The position numbers were made by a program, and so were the translations under genes. The notes below the pieces were generated by a model that was given only the letters and a program-made list of their open reading frames with translations, was not told where the DNA came from and searched no databases. Source: Erysipelotrichales bacterium (GTDB taxonomy: Bacteria; Bacillota_I; Bacilli_A; Erysipelotrichales; Erysipelotrichaceae). From it: 64,000 bases of DNA. The number at the start of each line of letters is the position of its first letter. The stretch's first letter is position 1. The stretch spans positions 1 through 64,000 of the forward strand of contig JAFXJJ010000094.1 of the NCBI GenBank assembly GCA_017532345.1. Direction: 5' to 3'. Positions 60,729 to 64,000 of this stretch are shown piece after piece.

Positions 60729-62375
60729 CTATCGTTTATTTAAACAAGTAATCTTATTTACGGCATCTTCTTCAGGGTCAATGTAGATTGTTTTATAATT
60801 ACCAATAGCTACAAAGCCTAGGGCCGAGTTAGGCACCTTCTTTAGTTGTTTAACTGGTGTGTAGTTAACAGGTACACTAGAGGAATTACGCCCTTTTGAA
60901 TAATAGGCAGCTAGCATGGCAGCAGCACGGATTACTGTTTCACTAGGATCATCACTATCAATGATGACATGAGAGCCATGCATATCCTTAACGTGCATCC
61001 AAATATCTGTTTTCTTAGCTTGTTTCCAAGTAAGATAATCATTCTGAATATTGTTCTTACCTACATGTATCTTTACATCATCAACTACATATGTAAGGAA
61101 AGCAGGTATTTGTGGCTTCTTCTTACGAATTTTAGATTGTTGATGCTTCATGTATCCTTTATTAGCTAATTCTTGACGGATTTCCTTTGCATCATTGAAG
61201 TTAGCCTGTTCAAGCTGTGCTTCTAGTAATTCAAAATATGCGATTTCATTCTTACATAGTTCAATTTGTTCAGCAACAATGATTTGCGCATTCTTACTCT
61301 TATTGTACTTTTGGTACATCTTCTTCGCATTGTATCGAGCATCAAACTTAGGGTCTAATGGAATACGTATTAGCTCTTCAGTTTCAAAATCAGGTAGGAA
61401 TGCTTCTTTGGCACCTTTCTCTACTTGATATCCATAGGCATATAGTAAATCACCATAGATTCGATATTTCTCGCAATCATAGGCATCTTCAATCGTTTTC
61501 ACAAGCTTCTTAAGCTTATTTTGGTTTTTATTTAGTTCTTTTCTCACAAACCTAAATAAATCACCTGTTTGTTGTTTGATGCGATCTTTTTCTTCTTTGT
61601 TGTAGTAAATTACATCAAAGCCTTCCATTAAATCATATGTATGATATGGTAGGTTTAAATGCTTTAATTCAATACAATGATATTCTTCACTACCGTTAAT
61701 AGAGTATAAATACATTGTATATGAAGAAGCAATTTCATTCATAATATCCTTAAAGTCTTCACCATTATGTAAACGATATTCTACTTCTGTTGATAGTAAT
61801 GGAGAGAAGCCGTGGAACTGCTTGTGTAATGGTAATGTATCATCAATTTCAGTAGCAATGAATGGATCTTTCTTATCTTGTACTTCAACAGGCTTATACA
61901 TCGCTGAAGGTACAATAATGCGTTTTGAGTTCTCATATGGAGGAATACGCTTCATGGCATCAATAATCTTACCATTCTCATCACATAGAATCACATTCGC
62001 GTATTTTCCCATTAACTCAATGTATAGTCGAGATACTACTAAATCACCAACTTCATTACGTACTTGAATATCAAAGTAGAAGATACGATCTAATCCTTGT
62101 TGATGGAATTCTAAGATAATACCATTCTCTAAATGCTTTCTTAGTAGCATTGTAAAGTTACTAGGTATTTCTGGTGTAGGATATGAACGAGTTGTGATGT
62201 TCATTCTTGCGAAATTTGGATGAGTTGATACCATTATTTTAAAGTTCTTACGATTACCATGACAATGTAGTAATAGTTCAGTATCACTAATACAATATAC
62301 CTTATTAATCTTAGCAGGTAAGTACTCACTCATTTGTTTATGGATTTGATGTAGGAATAAACCATCAATGCTCAT
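60729..62375 (-). CDS. rqcH: RqcH/NFACT-family ribosome quality-control factor
   Basis: A 548-residue cytosolic protein, the bacterial Rqc2 homologue, often annotated as fibronectin-binding (FbpA-like). The NFACT-N domain (about residues 1-230, FLHQIHKQMSEYLPAKINKV at the start) is followed by HhH and coiled-coil segments (about 250-420) and the NFACT-R domain with WMHVKDMHGSHVII near residue 475. It recruits alanyl-tRNA to stalled large subunits to add poly-alanine degradation tags. The length fits the family. The ribosome site GAGGGAT lies just upstream of the ATG. Monocistronic. Confidence 0.93.
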   Translation of the reverse strand: MSIDGLFLHQIHKQMSEYLPAKINKVYCISDTELLLHCHGNRKNFKIMVSTHPNFARMNITTRSYPTPEIPSNFTMLLRKHLENGIILEFHQQGLDRIFYFDIQVRNEVGDLVVSRLYIELMGKYANVILCDENGKIIDAMKRIPPYENSKRIIVPSAMYKPVEVQDKKDPFIATEIDDTLPLHKQFHGFSPLLSTEVEYRLHNGEDFKDIMNEIASSYTMYLYSINGSEEYHCIELKHLNLPYHTYDLMEGFDVIYYNKEEKDRIKQQTGDLFRFVRKELNKNQNKLKKLVKTIEDAYDCEKYRIYGDLLYAYGYQVEKGAKEAFLPDFETEELIRIPLDPKFDARYNAKKMYQKYNKSKNAQIIVAEQIELCKNEIAYFELLEAQLEQANFNDAKEIRQELANKGYMKHQQSKIRKKKPQIPAFLTYVVDDVKIHVGKNNIQNDYLTWKQAKKTDIWMHVKDMHGSHVIIDSDDPSETVIRAAAMLAAYYSKGRNSSSVPVNYTPVKQLKKVPNSALGFVAIGNYKTIYIDPEEDAVNKITCLNKR

Positions 62376-62526
62376 ATAAATCCCTCACTTTCAACTATAG
62401 TATCATACCACATTATTAGGTATTTAGAAATATTTCATGTTTAAACTTTATATTATGTAAATTAGAATATTGCTTTACAAAAACTAGCTAAGTATCATCT
62501 CTTGTGAGAATAAATAAGTGTTATAT

Positions 62527-63822
62527 TTATTTTTCAAGGCAACCAGAATCAAGCAAAAAGTCATAAATACTCATAGTTAAAATACCATAGTCATCATAAT
62601 ATGGCTGCACAATATCTTTCGTAATAATAATCTTCTTGAAAGAATCATCAATCTTTCTAAATGGTCTGATTTCTTGCTTACGTTTTGCTTCATCAGGCAA
62701 CGAATATGCTGACTGAATATAGTATTTGGAAGAGCCTAGATTACATACAAAATCGACTTCCAATTGTTTTCGATTTATCTTACCGTCTTGATCTTTCTCC
62801 ACGACAGTAACAACACCAACATCTACGCTGTAACCGCGCATACGCAATTCATTGTAGATTACATTTTCCATTGAATGTGTCTGTTCGAACTGACGGAAGT
62901 TGATCCTAGCATTGCGAAGTCCAAGATCAGAAAAATAATACTTCTTTGGAGTCTCAATATACGCCTTTCCTTTAATGTCGTATCTTTGTGCAGACTCGAT
63001 TAAGAATGAGTCTTCAAAACAATCTAGATATTTTTTTATTGTTTTCGAAGTAATTTTTGACTTCTTTACAGTCTTGAAAGTGTTTTTTAATTTTTCTGGA
63101 TTTGCTAAAGAGCCAATGGCAGAAGAAAGAATATTTAATAGATCTTCCAATTCTTCTATGTTCTTAATGCGATTACGTTTGAAAATATCTCTAATATAAA
63201 TTTCACTGAATAAATTCTGTAATGTCGTTGCTTTGTCACTAGCATCTTCACGAAGGACAACAAGTGGAATACCACCATAAAGCATATATTCGGATAATCC
63301 CATATATTTATCGCCTTTATATATAGACATAAATTCAGCGAAACTTAGTGGATACATATGAATCTCATCTCCACGTCCAGCGAATTCTGTTACAATATCT
63401 TTAGATAAAAATTTCGCATTGCTTCCAGTTACGAAGACATCCATATTATCTTTACGAAGATAACCGTTTAATACAGATTCAAAGCAATCCATCAGTTGTA
63501 CTTCATCTAGAAGTAGATAGTACATACCATCTGCAGTAGTTTTAGAACGTATATATGCCATGAATTTCTCTGAGTTAACACCACGCTTTTCTTTTTCAAT
63601 TTGAATAAGATTTTCACCAATCAAATATAAGTCATCTGCTGAGTCAAAGGCAAACCGAATAATGTGATCAGCTTCAACACCTGAATTCAACAAATGATTA
63701 TAAAAAATATTGTTCAGTAGATAGGACTTTCCACACCTACGAATACCGGTAATTACCTTAATCAATCCATTATTCTTTCTTTTAATCAGTTTTTCTAAGT
63801 AAAAATCTCTTCTAATCTCCAT
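62527..63822 (-). CDS. ATPase with DUF4143 domain
   Basis: A 431-residue protein. The AAA-like part has Walker A TGIRRCGKSYLL (about residues 26-37), Walker B YYLLLDEVQL and sensor FVTGSNAKFLS. The C-terminal DUF4143 domain (about 200-400, with DVGVVTVVEKDQDG and LEVDFVCNLG) resembles an inactive or active PD-(D/E)XK nuclease. Such ATPases are common, often multicopy, in anaerobes, with no settled role. AGGAGGTC precedes the start. Two copies of a 37-base repeat lie upstream (63838, 63921). Confidence 0.9.
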   Translation of the reverse strand: MEIRRDFYLEKLIKRKNNGLIKVITGIRRCGKSYLLNNIFYNHLLNSGVEADHIIRFAFDSADDLYLIGENLIQIEKEKRGVNSEKFMAYIRSKTTADGMYYLLLDEVQLMDCFESVLNGYLRKDNMDVFVTGSNAKFLSKDIVTEFAGRGDEIHMYPLSFAEFMSIYKGDKYMGLSEYMLYGGIPLVVLREDASDKATTLQNLFSEIYIRDIFKRNRIKNIEELEDLLNILSSAIGSLANPEKLKNTFKTVKKSKITSKTIKKYLDCFEDSFLIESAQRYDIKGKAYIETPKKYYFSDLGLRNARINFRQFEQTHSMENVIYNELRMRGYSVDVGVVTVVEKDQDGKINRKQLEVDFVCNLGSSKYYIQSAYSLPDEAKRKQEIRPFRKIDDSFKKIIITKDIVQPYYDDYGILTMSIYDFLLDSGCLEK

Positions 63823-63837
63823 ATAGTGACCTCCTAG

Positions 63838-63957
63838 GAAAGATTTTTGTAACTATATACATTTTTCAGTTCTATACTATCACATTAATCCATCCTAATC
63901 AATGATTATAGAGGTTCTTGGGAAAGATTTTTGCAACAATATACATTTTTCTGTCCT
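63838..63957. repeat. Two copies of a roughly 37-bp direct repeat upstream of the ATPase gene
   Basis: Copy 1 spans 63838-63873 and copy 2 spans 63921-63957, both beginning GGAAAGATTTTTG and containing ATATACATTTTTC. They differ at a few positions and are 83 bases apart. Copy 1 begins next to the ribosome site of the minus-strand ATPase gene. They may be operators or a duplicated leader. Confidence 0.65.
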
Positions 63958-64000
63958 GAAATGTATTCTATTCTTTTGTAGTTAGGTTTATCTTATATAT

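Overview
This window is a low-GC, gene-dense bacterial chromosome segment. It uses the standard code, with TGA as stop and TGG for Trp. Strong AGGAGG-type ribosome sites, U-tailed hairpin terminators, an NFACT/RqcH protein, a single-chain pyruvate:ferredoxin oxidoreductase, GlpP antitermination, lipobox lipoproteins and PrsA-type foldases all point to an anaerobic or fermentative member of the Bacillota. The VTC/DUF4956 pair, the Cthe_2159-like lipoprotein and the AT-rich style make an Erysipelotrichia-like organism my best guess, at low to moderate confidence. I see no rRNA, tRNA, CRISPR array or intact transposon.

Layout. 1-430: the decayed end of a mobile element (serine-recombinase tail, XRE-repressor tail). 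429-8419: a nucleotidyltransferase-fold protein, a DUF1508 protein, a chemoreceptor, a creatininase-fold hydrolase with a carboxylesterase, a lipoprotein and a CpXC zinc-ribbon protein. 8512-8790: two tandem candidate small RNAs. 9006-12518: pyruvate:ferredoxin oxidoreductase. 12612-18688: acetyltransferases, an M20 amidohydrolase, a C39-like gene broken by one in-frame stop, the VTC/DUF4956 pair and a diguanylate cyclase. 18790-25202: a MATE exporter, then a glycolipid-type cluster (GT4, flippase-like protein, GT4 fused to a complete RecX) and YhaM. 25306-28482 (minus): FMN-binding lipoprotein, Tat translocase, AraC regulator. 28621-32018: htrA followed by a two-component system. 33784-38852 (mostly minus): alpha/beta hydrolase, PilZ protein, rRNA methyltransferase, HIT protein, two PrsA-like foldases. 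40728-48912: one tight operon of ECF ATPase/T component, HAD phosphatases, a second two-component system, a PhnD-like binding protein and a 5'-nucleotidase. 49330-53801: a Cthe_2159-like lipoprotein facing a tyrosine phosphatase and an esterase, then small proteins. 53880-60366: branched-chain aminotransferase and the glycerol operon glpK, GlpA-like, oxidoreductase, DUF1667, glpP. 60729-63822 (minus): RqcH and a DUF4143 ATPase.

The strongest candidate for an undescribed system is a CiaRH/CssRS-like envelope-stress circuit. An 11-bp-period direct repeat (TTCANA-N5-TTCANA) sits exactly 9 bp upstream of the -10 box at three promoters: the second small RNA, the VTC/DUF4956 operon and htrA. A related array lies in the divergent 49330/51463 region. 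htrA lies directly before an OmpR-family regulator and kinase, and both small RNAs carry unpaired UUUCCC and CUCCCC segments able to pair with ribosome-binding sites. In streptococci CiaR controls htrA and tandem csRNAs, so this looks like an analogous circuit with a different operator word. Other notable items are the glycosyltransferase-RecX fusion, a leader peptide whose stop lies in a hairpin loop upstream of an acetyltransferase, and mutually exclusive leader hairpins at 53146-53193.
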